DNA of 64,000 bases, from contig JAPNXP010000010.1 in assembly GCA_028753945.1 (NCBI GenBank), positions 5,087,042 through 5,151,041 on the forward strand, written 5' to 3'. The stretch comes from Hexactinellida sp. DTS-2022 (Eukaryota > Porifera > Hexactinellida). Below, piece after piece: positions 35,640 through 46,827 of this stretch (positions are counted from its first letter, which is position 1; each line of letters opens with the position of its first letter). The notes beneath the pieces were generated by a model. The model was not told where the DNA came from. It ran no database searches and worked only from the letters and a program-made list of their open reading frames with translations. The position numbers were made by a program, and so were the translations under genes.

Positions 35640-36090
35640 ATCTAAGGAATGGCGGAAAATTCGTTGCATGGAAAATTCGTTGCATGGAAAATTCGTTGCA
35701 TGGAAAATTAGTCGCGTGTTCAATGGGTGCAAGGTTGTTTATTTATTTCTCTTCGATAATATGGTTTCTTCAATTGAGTGCTAATAACCGAAATTCTAAA
35801 TTTCCATTTATCATTTAATTCTATTATCTAATATGGATTCGTCACTTTCAATGTAAACACCCCCAGTTACTATTTATTAAAACATATATAACTGGTTAAG
35901 TATACTACATACGTACGTATGTGTATTTCTATCTATAATTAATTAAATCTATAAGCCTCATCAACATCATAAAATAATATCTACTAAGTCTACATTTACT
36001 ATTCAAAAGATCAAGAGTGAAAGAAAGAAGGATAAAGCAACTGTTGAAGGCTTTATTTACACACTCAACAGAATGTCGATTGATGTCGAG
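35640..36090. other. Non-coding spacer with short repeat
   Basis: Three head-to-tail copies of a GGAAAATTCGTTGCAT unit at about 35655-35710. The word CGTACGTACGTATG is near 35910. No gene seen. Confidence 0.5.
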
Positions 36091-36159
36091 TACTGGGTAT
36101 GCGAAAAGCGCGCGGAGTTTGCAATTCAAGAATACATACGAGAAGCAACAATATAATAA

Positions 36160-36460
36160 AACCCACAACTTCATCAGAATTGATTAGTGTACTAATAACT
36201 ATTAATAACTGTGTTGAAGGATGGCAAAACGCCTTCAAATCAGGGATATGCCATCCGCATCCAAGCTTTCCTAAGCTTTTGTTCCACTTACAGAGGGAAC
36301 AATCCCTTCAAGAAGCGATTTATGCTAAGTGGGAAGGTGGGTCCATTAAGCAACAATCTAAACAGTCCATCGAACAGGAAAAAAGACTACAAATATCGTG
36401 GGAGACTATCCAAATCGCGATATATTGGTTTATCTTCGTGGCATTGCCTATAATTTTAAC
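36160..36460 (+). pseudogene. MULE transposase C-terminal fragment
   Basis: NCVEGWQNAFKSGICHPHPS followed by FHLQREQSLQEAIYAKWEGG matches the C-terminal pattern NAVEGWH..GCxHPxxxxF..LQREQ of MULE transposases, here with changes at two of the usual positions. No catalytic core upstream within the open frame. A fragment, from a MULE lineage different from the two elements upstream. Confidence 0.55.
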
Positions 36461-37049
36461 TTGTGATGATACAATATTTTTCTGACTTGTGCTTCTCTCT
36501 CATTATTTATATTTATTATAAAGAAACTATTATTAAACTCATTTTATCAATAAAAGAACTATATAAAAACAGTAGAAAGAGCTACTGGATAATCGGGTAA
36601 ACTCTTAATTGAGGTAATTTCACCAGGACCGGAATCACGCCAATAGAAACTATTGCCAAATATTTTCCTTTATTTTGATAAGTTTCCGTCAAAGTGACCC
36701 AAGAGTCAACTATATATTACAAATAAGAATGGTTCCTGCGACGAATTTTCCGATAACGGATCTAAGGATGTTTAAAATAAATGATCGTGTTTTGATGCAA
36801 AGTATACCCATATAATTAGGAAATAACTATCATGCAACACCAAACAAGTACGTAAGTGTAGGTATATAAATTAATGGTACTTACTCTGATAATAGTAGCT
36901 CAACTGATAAATAGCAAGATTGAAATGATAATGACTAAAATTTGAGCCAAGTTCCCAACGTGTTTGCGGTTGCATTGTAACTTAAAATATAGAACAAGAC
37001 AATGTTCGTACAAACGAGGTTTTACAGTAATTTGTTAGAACTACACTGT

Positions 37050-37224
37050 AATGTAGACCCGTTAGCACGAACATTAGGGGACCGTCGAAATTTGTTCGTA
37101 TTATCCGGAATTCATTTTAACCAGAGTCACTTGCATGCATTTGTATAGACTAGGGGAATTAAACTTTGTAAACCTTAACCCGATATTTCGCCTTATCCGT
37201 GTTCCTATTAATAGGAGTCTACTG
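37050..37224. mobile_element. Tigger-like MITE, diverged
   Basis: GTAGACCCGTTAGCACGAAC at the left and GTTCCTATTAATAGGAGTCT-ACTG-TA at the right are imperfect inverted copies, with GTATTATCCGGAATTC inside. Left terminus is damaged. Confidence 0.5.
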
Positions 37225-37873
37225 TATTCAATGTTTGTTGGTTAAAGTGTTTATTTTAAGTATGCATATAGGTATCTCCTCTACTGATTGCATACATGAT
37301 GTGTATGGGATAATAACTAGAAACAGTAGAGCTTATCTAAAGAGTTATCTTCCGGAAACATATTTGAGTTTACAGAAATGTATAAATACCATCTCTCCAA
37401 AACGGGAGGTCGAGCTCTTCCTACTAACGAGAGTCTACTGTATGTTTCAAATAGGAACTATAAATCTATACTACGTTAAAATTCGTTTATAGGAACTGAT
37501 ATTTAATCCCCTTACCCGAAAATGGGTGTTACTGAGTGTTAAAAGCTTTCAAAGTAGCGGAATTATATATGTATTAACCTGAACTAAATGTGTTCTAATT
37601 ACGAAAGTATCTTGTTCATGAAAGCTAATATACTCCTTAAAGAGTAGAATAATTTAGTTTAGTGGTTCAAAGGAATTTGATGGAATTGCAGAAATTAATT
37701 ATTTCATTGAAACAACTAAATATGCAATAAGTTCAGAGTTAAAGTATTGTCTTACAAGCACAACTAATATTAACTGTGTTACTCAGAAATTAGAGTAGTC
37801 ATTGAATAGAACTATAAATTAAGATTAAACTGAAACTAACAAACAAGCTCGAATAAATTTCAAAGAAACACAA

Positions 37874-39176
37874 ATGGCAATTCAAATACCTGAGCTAATC
37901 CCAGTGCCAATCGTAGACCCCGTGTCGATACAAATCAACCAATCAATAGACAGGTTGATACTCTCTCTCGAGCAGAGAAGGCACCAGCTGTTGACCAACT
38001 TAAGGGACAGACGAGAAGAAATCAGAGCCAATCGGGTGGCGCGTCAACAAATGCAACAACAAATAACCGAAACCCGCGCATTTTTGGAAGGTTAAACAAC
38101 GCACAATTTGCTGCATTCCTTTCAGGGGAAAATGGTAACAGATTTGGAAGCCAAAATGGCAGAAATGCAAGTGGCAGCACCACCTCAAGAAGTGCGCTAC
38201 CTCTGCGACACACGGGACCTAGAGGAACCTATCTCCCGTCTGGGAGAGATTGTACTGCAACTTGAGACTCCTCCCATCCCTCATAGGCTAGCGATACCAA
38301 ACTATGCCACATTCCAACAGCCCATTGTTGCTGCTGGAACAATGATCAGCTCCTGGAGAGTTTGACTACCCAACAGGTGTCTCAATCGATACGGAATCTG
38401 GACACATTTATGTGACGGATATGCGCAACAAAAATATTACAAATATTATCAGAGACAGGAGACTGTCTCAACAAGTTCGGACAACAACACCTTATATTTC
38501 CATACGGTATATTAATCCATCAGGATAGCATTTATGTCACGGACATAGACCAACACGCTATCTTCCTATACAAGCTTCCAGATCTCACAATGGTAAAGCG
38601 AGTAGGGAAGGGAGGATATGGAAATGAAGAGTTCAATGAACCGGGACAACTCGCCATCTCTCCCAATCAACGCATCTACGTGCCAGATCAAAACAACAAC
38701 AGATCCAAATTCTGTCTACAGATCTAACTTTCCAAGCCTCGCTACGACATCTAACAATGACACAACCTGTTGATGTCAAATTCGCAAGAAATGAAATGTT
38801 TGTGTTAAGCCATGTAGACAATCCCTGTATCCACGTGTTTACACTATCAGGAGAGAAGTCCCGCTCCATAGTTACCGGAGGGATTGGAATGCAAGTGGAC
38901 CACCCATACTTCTTCTGTTTTGACAAACGCAATAACATCGTCATTAGCAACTACCACCAACACAATATCAAGGTATTCTCTCAAGAAGGAGCCGTACTAC
39001 ACACCATAGGGGGATTCGGACATGTAGCTGGATTGTTTGACGCTCCTACTGGCATAGCATTAACAATGAAAAACTCGTATGTGTATCTTATAACTTCAAA
39101 TTTGGGCTCCAAATATTTTCCTAGTATTTGTTATTTATGTGTTGTTGTTTCAACTGTATCTACATTTGTCATTTGA
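37874..39176 (+). pseudogene. Coiled-coil / NHL-repeat gene, decayed copy 1
   Basis: Opens with an ATG and a helical stretch (INQSIDRLILSLEQRRHQLL, RRQ-rich) as in TRIM-like coiled coils, but stops after 73 codons. Other frames continue it at 38108-38365 (DLEAKMAEMQVAAPP). The propeller is visible in 38385-39100: YVTDMRNKN-like text, then FARNEMFVLSHVDNPCIHVF, FDKRNNIVISNYHQHNIKVF and GLFDAPTGIALTM. Several stops and frameshifts lie between, so no full protein can be made. It is more similar in layout than in sequence to the intact gene at 29118-30323. Confidence 0.65.
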
Positions 39177-39274
39177 TGTTGAAATACCAATAATTAAATG
39201 TAAATGTGTGCAAATTCTATTTTTCTATTTTACGCAATTATTACACCACAATCAATTTAGTTAGTATTATAGAT

Positions 39275-39780
39275 ATATATCGGACGAATTGGTATAAATA
39301 TAAAAATATAAAATTACAGCTGTGCCAACAGTGTTTCCTTTTTGGAAACATACAATGTTATAAATAATAGAATTAACCATTATTAACTTATGGAAAATTC
39401 TAATTTTCACTTTAACTTTCAATTGAATTAACTTTTACATTCCGGGGCATATATGGGACGAATTGGGATAAAAGGTATAAATAGAAAAATTTTAAATTAC
39501 AGCTGTGCCAACAGTATTTTCTTTTTGGAAACATACAATGCTATAGATAATAGAATTAACCATTATTAACTTATGGAAAAAAATCTTTTTTCACTTTCAC
39601 TTTAACATTTCGGGCATATATCGGACGAATTGGGATAAAAAGTATAAATAGAAAATCTAAAATTACAGCTGTGCCGACACATGCTCCTTTGGTGGCACTA
39701 TATTTTGGTGGTGGTTTATTGATAGTGCCTCCAAAGGAATATGCTGTCGGCACAGCTGGAATTTTGATTTTTTTTCGCCA
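39275..39780. repeat. Three tandem copies of a ~170-bp unit
   Basis: Each unit has GGACGAATTGGGATAAA (39281, 39455, 39622; spacings 174 and 167) followed by AAATTACAGCTGTGCCRACA and a hairpin around TTCCTTTTTGGAAA or TCCTTTGGTGGCACTA. The last unit leads into the GGCACAGCTGGAATTTTGAT word shared with the families at 9.7 and 41.4 kb. Confidence 0.75.
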
Positions 39781-39929
39781 TGTCATCAACGCCTCATGGT
39801 GTGTAGAACTATTTGTTAATTGGTCCGAGCCACAAGGAACGGTAGATAAATTTGAAGTTTGTTTCTATCATAAACCAAAAAAGAACTGTTTGCATTTCTT
39901 TCCAACAAGATTGCCAATGTGAATTGTCC

Positions 39930-41040
39930 CCTAAGGCAAATAAATAATCATCACGACTGGTGCCACAGCTATTCTTCGAGGATTTGATCGTTCTATTGCA
40001 CGATGTGATCATGGGGAAGATGACACAAAACTGCTGATCCATTTACAGAATGCCCTTCTCAATAGCTGTACTAATTACGAAGTGTCTAGTGCGCACAATT
40101 GACACGGATGTAGTATTGGTGATCCTTGTTGGAAAGTTACACCACTTGATTACCATAAGCAAAGATGTGACCATCTGGGTTAGCTTTGGTACAGGAAAGA
40201 ACTTTTACATACTATCATACCAATGCAATCTACGAAGAACTAGGAAGGGAGAAATCTCTGGCCCTTCCTGTTTTCCATTGTTTCACGGGATGTGATACTA
40301 CATCTGCATTCTTTGGGAGAGGCAAGAAGTCAGCATGGGATGCATGGAACTGTTATCATGATGTGACAGTTGCCTTTACCTACATGGCACTCAACCCTTA
40401 TACAAAAGTAGAATCCGATGTTCAGCATTTCTAGCTGGTGGAACGCTTCACTTTATTCTTTATGATAAAGCAAGTAATTTTCAGTATGTGGATGAAGCAA
40501 GAAAAGAAATGTTTTATCAGGAGAAAACAATGGAGAGAATACCGCTTACCCGGGATGCACTCTACAACAATCAAAACGAGTTGCATATCAGTCTGAAATA
40601 TGGTGCACTAGTGAGCCAATTGAACAACGGGTACCTACTCCAGAAGTTTGAGGCTGGACCAGAGATGCAGCGGTCCGGAAATTTCTGGACCGGACCGGAC
40701 AATCATGATTTTTTTCTGGACAGTCAGGACCGGTCCGGACCGTATGATCAAAATATTGGATCGGAAATAGACCGGTCCAGACCGCACTTGAAAATAAGCG
40801 GACCAAACCGACATGAGATCGGTCGGTCCGGTCCGGTCCCGGTCTGGGCTGGACTCTTGATGATAAAACCCAATCATGGGTTCCTGTATGGAACAGTTTA
40901 CCTGTGGCTTCAAAGGCATGCAGTGAATTAGTAAAATGTAGCTTCAAAAGTAGAAGTGACTGTGGCGGTAGATGCGCGTGCAGAAAAGCGCGTTGGAAAT
41001 GCACAGAATTTTGTATTTGTAACTGTGAGAAGCAATATTT
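39930..41040 (+). pseudogene. Relic of a repeated metazoan transposon-type gene (CDT/Cys-tail family)
   Basis: Pieces in shifting frames follow a recognisable order: HGEDDTKLLIHLQNALLNS, VRTIDTDVVLVI, VTIWVSFGTGKNF, ALPVFHCFTGCDTTSAFFG, KKSAWDAWN, DEARKEMFYQEKTMERIPLT, then ASKACSELVKC and a cysteine-rich tail (CGGRCACRKARWKCTEFCIC). This order is typical of a large uncharacterised family scattered in many invertebrate genomes. The DTDV and GCDTT motifs look like acidic residues of a PIN/FEN-like nuclease fold, which is inference. Frames break at least three times, and a 187-bp hAT-like MITE sits inside (40660-40846). Confidence 0.6.
40660..40846. mobile_element. hAT-like MITE of GGTCCGG repeats
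   Basis: Exact 8-bp duplication GGCTGGAC (40652-40659, 40847-40854). Ends CAGAGATGCAGCGGTCCGG and CCGGTCCGGTCCCGGTCTG. The 187-bp interior is dominated by GGACCGG/CCGGTCC words. It interrupts the gene relic at 39930-41040. Both strands of the array stay open and give meaningless RSGP-rich frames. Confidence 0.88.
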
Positions 41041-41339
41041 TTAGTGACATGGTACGAACCATAATTTTAGTTTACCATACAGTCTTACATCAATTTTCAC
41101 TTTATTACTTTTAGTAGCTAATCATTAACCACTAAATGTAATCTAACTTTTTAAGTGATATTTAATCCAATCTAGAAATAAGATATTCGTAATCAACATG
41201 GAATTTCCGTTAATTAGAGGGGTCACATGACCATATTAGATTAAAAAAGTTTCCCTAACAACGGTGGAATGTTGAACATTCCATTCTCAAAAATGATAGC
41301 AACCCTACCGAGTGACCCATCTTTCGACAGCGCACACTG

Positions 41340-42100
41340 TTCTGATAACGACTATGTGCCTCCAAAGGAACATACTGTCGGCACAGGCTGCAATTTTGGA
41401 TTTTTTTCGCCAAGTCATCATCGCCTCAAGGTGTCAAGAACCATTTGTTAATTGGTCCGAGTCACAAGGAACGGTAGATTAATTGTTTCTATCATAAACC
41501 ATCTTGAGTTTAATGCCATTCATTCATTATGTATTGATAATAAATTATACTATTAGTTATTTATTTTAGCAATGTTGTCCACGGTGAGTTGAGTAGAGTC
41601 AACAAATTCCACATATTATTTTATTTTATTTAATCCATTGTATAGTAATACTACAATTAAATAGAAGCCAGCTGGAATTTATAAGTTAAATCAATATATT
41701 TATCGCAAGTTGAAACAATAGAATAAGATTTAACAAGTCAAATCAATATAATTATTACAAGTTGAAACAATAGAATCAGATTTAACACTTTCATTTGAAC
41801 TGAAGTGTTAGTAATCAAAGGGAATTTGATACTCAATTGTGGCACAAACGAAACCCAATTTAAAAATTCGTGCATTGTGAAAAGGTGTAGAATTAGATTC
41901 TCTATCGAATGCATATAAATTGAATTTTCGCGCACTGTTTATTGTTGGTGATGGAACATTAAACAGGTGTAAAATGTGTCCAAAAGATGTAATCAAAAAT
42001 CGTGACCCCAGGTGCACATCTGTAACTCATGAGACACATATCCTGAAAATTTGGGTTCTTAGTTAATTAAACTCTGTTCAGTGGATGATCTACTGAAGAA
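41340..42100. repeat. Dispersed repeat family copy matching 9.7-10.6 kb
   Basis: CGGCACAGGCTGCAATTTTG, AACCATCTTGAGTTTAATGC, GTATAGTAATACTACAATTA and ATAGAAGC-AGCTGGAATTT recur in the same order as at 9780-10140. TATACTATAGTATAGTCGGC at 42330-42410 closes the copy beyond a Tigger-like insertion. Non-coding. Confidence 0.7.
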
Positions 42101-42108
42101 TAATAATA

Positions 42109-42295
42109 CAGTAGAGCCTCTGAACAACGGACACCTTGGGACCGGAACCGTTGTCCGTTATTTAGAGGTTGTCCGCTATTTAGAGGTTGCTTTTCTATTA
42201 GACATATGCTAAATAAATAAATCCGTACCACGAGGGTTGTCCGTTATTTAGAGGTTGTCCGCTATTTGGAGTGTCCGTTATGGGATGCTCCACTG
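42109..42295. mobile_element. Tigger-like MITE (CAGTAGAGCCTCT ends)
   Basis: TA-flanked CAGTAGAGCCTCTGAACAACGG and TTATGGGATGCTCCACTG, with three TTGTCCGTTATTTAGAGG repeats inside. Inserted in the dispersed repeat. Confidence 0.72.
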
Positions 42296-42429
42296 TAAAC
42301 CAAAGCACTAAGATTAGAACTGGGCCACTATACTATAGTATAGTCGGCACAGTAATAATATACCAAAGTAGTAAGATTAGAACTGACCTACTATACTATC
42401 GTATAGTCGGCACAGTAAAAACGAATATT

Positions 42430-43600
42430 TGGAAACTATAATGGGAAAAAGAGAACTGTTCATGAAGAATTTCAATTATACCATCTTCTATTAGAAGCTA
42501 TAGAAGCTCAAATTTGCACCAACTTGATCGAGTTTGTATTTCAGAAAATGACAATTCCACGACTCGCTACAACAAACAAGCGACATGATTCGATATCCTG
42601 CTTCTCAAGTTGAAAATCTACAACTTAGCTTTCTTTATATAGTTGGTTTGCTGCAAGTTTTAGAGGAGAAAAAGATATTGGAACAATCACCACCGATTCT
42701 ATCAATGAAAATTACTTTTGATGCGAAATCGATAGATATGCTCTACAGTTGTTGAACAATCGAACAAATAAGCGTTTCCTTTATTATCCATACCCGGCTA
42801 AATTTCATAACATACAAACTCCAAATGAATCAATCCATTGAAGCATTGGCCATTGACCCTCAATCAAATCGTTTATTCGCTCTAGTAAAAAGCACTGCTT
42901 CTGCATTAATATATTCAATACAGACGAATTAACCGAAGTATCAAAATTCGCAGACCAAAAATTATGTTTCCAAACATCCTAGCACTCTGTGGTGAATTTA
43001 TTTTCATTGTTTGTGATCGATTACTCTTGAAATTGACAAAACATCCACTCGCCGTGATTGAAATTGCTAATAGTCAATCAACATTTTCAGGTTTAGCTAT
43101 AAACTTCATAAATCCAAGTGTTTATATTGGTATTACTGAGAAATTGTAATAAACGTTTTCGATATCGAACTTCGACAAATCAAGGTCATCCAATTGAAAA
43201 CATCAGAGCAAACTAAACACAGGAAACACATAAGAATTCCACACATTTGCATAGTACAATCTGAGTTGTATGTCTTGTTTTCAAACACAAACCATCAATT
43301 ACAATCTTATACACTCAGTGGAGAAGTTTTGAGGTGTAAGGTTCCGAAACTTTATTGAAAGATGGTAGAGAGTTTGTTTTGATCATCACCTGATTATTTT
43401 CATCACAGATCGAGACGCACATGAAATACAATGTTCACAAATGAAGGAATTATTGTCTATAAAATGGGTCATGAAGGTTGCACTCCTGGGAACTTTTCTT
43501 TCCCCAATGGCCTAGCTATTCATGATACAGGAAGTTTGTTTGTCACAAACGGAAAAGATAATGCTATGATGCAAAAGTTTGTTGTTAAAAGACCTTATTG
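42430..43600 (+). pseudogene. NHL-repeat gene, decayed copy 2
   Basis: Short stretches retain NHL-like text: TDELTEVSKFADQKLCF near 42920, a 61-codon open piece at 42964-43149 (MFPNILALCGEFIFIVCDRL), and a last blade FPNGLAIHDTGSLFVTNGKD near 43500. Stops lie in every frame between them. The coiled-coil part is not recognisable. Third member of a local NHL cluster, the most decayed. Confidence 0.5.
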
Positions 43601-43609
43601 AGATTACTA

Positions 43610-44930
43610 AATAAAATCCATTTATCCATGTTCTTATCTAATACGTAATGTATACTATTGTTATATAATATATTATACTTGATAAAGTAATACATTCATA
43701 TTAATAATTAATATAAATAACAAATTCCTGTGTTCTATTGTGATTTGACTCAAATTCATAATTTCTGATAATTTACAAGTAAACTTGTTATCCATGGTTA
43801 TTTACTACCAATGATAATAGTAATTACTATTCTTAAGTTATAATAAATAAACTAAATACCCTCACATTAATAATTAACATAATTAACAAATTACTTTGTT
43901 ACTATGGAGACTCGAATTCATATTTCACATACTCTGTACTTCGGAATACATTCTTCCAAAACATTTTCAAAGTCACCAATCAATTCCCTTGGTTCCTCTA
44001 CCAGTTGTGCATTAGTTTTTAATGCCTATATTTACCCGCCCTCGATAAGTAGAGAATACGGGAGCAAGTGATTAGTTCCGATACGTCATAGCTATTGCAT
44101 ACATTCCAATTACCCTAGCACCATATAATAGTAAGATGGAACTTGGACCAGGAATGTTACTCTAGTTCACAATTCATCAAAATGCAATTTTCTTAAATTC
44201 TATTTATGACCAGAAAATTTACAAAAAATATTATTTTGATTTAGTAATACAAGATTTGATATCTATTGGCAAGTTTAATAAGTTGATACTAAATTACTTA
44301 TTATTAATTGTCACATACCTTGATTAGAATTAGTTATTTGTGCATTTAAACAAATAAATTTTATTGTGAACAACAATACAATAAAGATCTTCATTTCATC
44401 CAATATTTAAATTTTGAAATTTAATAGCCTTTTATTATTATAGCATCAAAACATAAATACGTACAAATGTATTGCAAAATAGTAGAGTATTAATTACAGA
44501 TTGCATATAATATTAGATTAATTAGTTAAGCTTATCTCAGTAAGAGTCAGTATTATAACTGTTGCTTCGTAGCGAGATTCATTGGAATTGCAATTGATAG
44601 AGTAAATCAATTAGAAATGTAATTGGAACATATTCGAAAGCTTTTGTATGTTAGTTCTGATTAAAATGAAGTTTGATGGTTTAATTAACTTTATCGTGAT
44701 ATACGCATAAATAAGGGCTTTCAAAAATACGTAATTCAATATCATCAATTTCCACAGACAAAATATCTCTAAGAAAATCAATTTGTAATTAGTTTTAATT
44801 ATAGAAATTAGTTGAATTCTCATATTTCGACTAACACCTTTTCTAAAGCAATTTTCAGGCCTGACAAAGTCTTTTTTTGACATCAAAATTCACTTTTGAG
44901 AAGCCGAGTTTTATAGTTAAAACCTTATGA
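43610..44930. other. AT-rich intergenic, no feature recognised
   Basis: Longest open frame is a 91-codon minus-strand run (44611-44886) of low-complexity lysine/isoleucine text with no known motif. Nothing else stands out. Confidence 0.45.
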
Positions 44931-44934
44931 CAGC

Positions 44935-45180
44935 GATTCCCAACCTTGTTAATCCCTTATAGCAAATAATAGATATTCAGTGACCCCCTCCCAATGCATA
45001 TTTTGCAATTTACCATAGCATATTTCCACAATTTGCGATTGTACTGACCATGGCCAACAGATTGCAGAGTTTTCGCAATATTCATGACTCAATTTTTATT
45101 GGTCTAATTAAATGGATCAATTGTGTAACAAAGAAAACAACAATTAAATGTCCCCTAGTGCAGTAATAATTTTAACCAAT
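44935..45180. repeat. Decayed Helitron-related segment after a hAT-type end
   Basis: TTTGCAATTTACCATAGCATAT, AGATTGCAGAGTTTTCGCA and AAGAAAACAACAATTAAATG recur in order in the Helitron at 60945-61476 (61265-61425), so this is an old partial copy. It is preceded by AGCGATTCCCAACC, a hAT/Charlie-like terminus without a partner. Confidence 0.6.
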
Positions 45181-45388
45181 AAATTTTTAGCTTCCTTTGA
45201 GTTGTCAATAGTCCCATAATATTCCCTGCATGTCCCAGGTAGTATAAATACAACTGATTTACATTATTCTTAATACACATCCGTTATGTTACACATCATT
45301 ACATAAACCCTTATAACTCCCATCCTATATGAGACATTACAGTACTATTAATGGCACAGGCGCCGCATCAAAACCAGGAGGGCAACTA

Positions 45389-45710
45389 CCATATTATAGG
45401 AAATTAACGCGAATTTCTCCAAATCACGTTAATTTCATGGAGCGTTAATTTCCTGCTATTTAGCAAAATTATACAATGGATGGACAAACTTCCGAGCTAC
45501 ATATTTTCAGATGTGCAACTAGTTTGAAAGGATATACCATGTCTATCAAGTAGATTGGAAGCCTATTTGGGCACAATAATAGTATTAAATCAGGAGATTA
45601 ATAATCCTGAATTTTTTTTATAAAATTTATTCGCGTTTTTTCATGTATTTTGAAAATGTTCAGCTCCAATTCGCGTTAATTTCATGGAGGGTTAATTTCC
45701 TATAATAAGG
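45389..45710. mobile_element. Palindromic-end MITE, longer relative of 28433-28524
   Basis: TA-flanked CCATATTATAGGAAATTAAC and GTTAATTTCCTATAATAAGG. A second internal copy of the end word (TTAATTTCATGGAGCGTTAATTTCC) lies near 45430-45455. Confidence 0.7.
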
Positions 45711-45819
45711 TATATCAACGAAATATACCGTTAGCTCTTAACTGAAATCTATCATATGACACTAATAGCTAATATGAAATCCACTGTGATTGATTGTTCT
45801 TGTCATAACTCCGAATATA

Positions 45820-45901
45820 TCATCATTTGGAGGAAATGTGGAGGCACACACCTTAAATTCCGTACCCAACTAGTTAGAGATATTACCACAACAAACAACA
45901 G
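45820..45901 (+). pseudogene. Possible dead copy of the receptor signal-peptide exon
   Basis: GAGATATTACCACAACAAACAACAG-GTAACA closely matches the end of the signal-peptide exon at 46828-46891 (GGGATATTTTCACATCAAACAACAG-GTAAAC), in the same frame and phase. Upstream the frame holds a TAG and no ATG. Weak, but the donor match is position-exact. Confidence 0.35.
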
Positions 45902-46195
45902 GTAACAATAATTACTTATTATTCGATTGTTATGTTGTAACTTGTACTATTGTATATTATTTACTAGAGGTTAGGTTCTGTTTACTTTACTCCGTTTGTT
46001 TAGAGAAGACTATCCAAAGACACGTATGATTTAATGTCTCTATCAATTGTTAAGTGTGTTTTATAGAATGCTTATCTGAGACTAATTTAATTGGTTGAGA
46101 GTAAATTAATTAAGAGTAAATTAATTAACCCTGAAAACCTATGTAATTCACCCCCCTATATTTTATGCAATATCTACTAGTATCAGTAAGTTATA

Positions 46196-46365
46196 TAGTG
46201 AACTCTCGTTATAACGAAGTGCTTGGGACCTGTAAATCCCTTCGTTATATTCGGATATTCGTTTAAGCGGATAATAATTAATACATTGATTAAGAGCTCT
46301 AGGGTAAATATCCATTTTGTTAAAGCGGTTATTTCGTTATATCCGACTGTATAACGGGAGTTTAA
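46196..46365. mobile_element. Tigger-like MITE, diverged
   Basis: AGTGAACTCTCGTTATAACG and CTGTATAACGGGAGTTTA are imperfect inverted ends of the same family as 33939-33996, with TTCGTTATATTCGG units inside. Confidence 0.55.
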
Positions 46366-46827
46366 AGATTCATCGTTGATATACTCTAAAACTGAATGCA
46401 AATGTCATAAAATATTTAGTTCTTAATGCACGCTAGGTCGTTACCAGGAATGGCATCACGCAAAATATTTAGCGCCTAAGTTATTGACACCTGGGTGCTG
46501 TTTTTGTGTTCAAAGTTTATGTGGCGTACGCAAACAAATATCAATAGAATCTCTTTTTTAACTTGTAAGATATTGCAATGATAGATGTAAGAAATAAAAA
46601 TATTCAAAGAGCTAAATAATTGCTTAAGATCTATTAATCGATATATATTCGATAAGATGGAAGGATCTTATGCAGTTAGTTAGCTCTTTGCATTTTATTA
46701 AGGTTATTAGGAGATTAAATCTGACAAGCTAACCACCGTATTAAGCAATCTGTAAGATATTAATGTTGGACACACATTGTATAAATGGTACAAATTGAAG
46801 AATTAATTCAAACACTGTATATTCAAA

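Noticed and set aside
40588..41004. Minus-strand frames of 138 and 94 codons rich in R, S, G and P
   Set aside because: Produced by the GGTCCGG array of the hAT-like MITE; no protein family resemblance.
44611..44886. 91-codon minus-strand ORF as a gene
   Set aside because: AT-driven K/I/N-rich translation, no motif, no supporting context.
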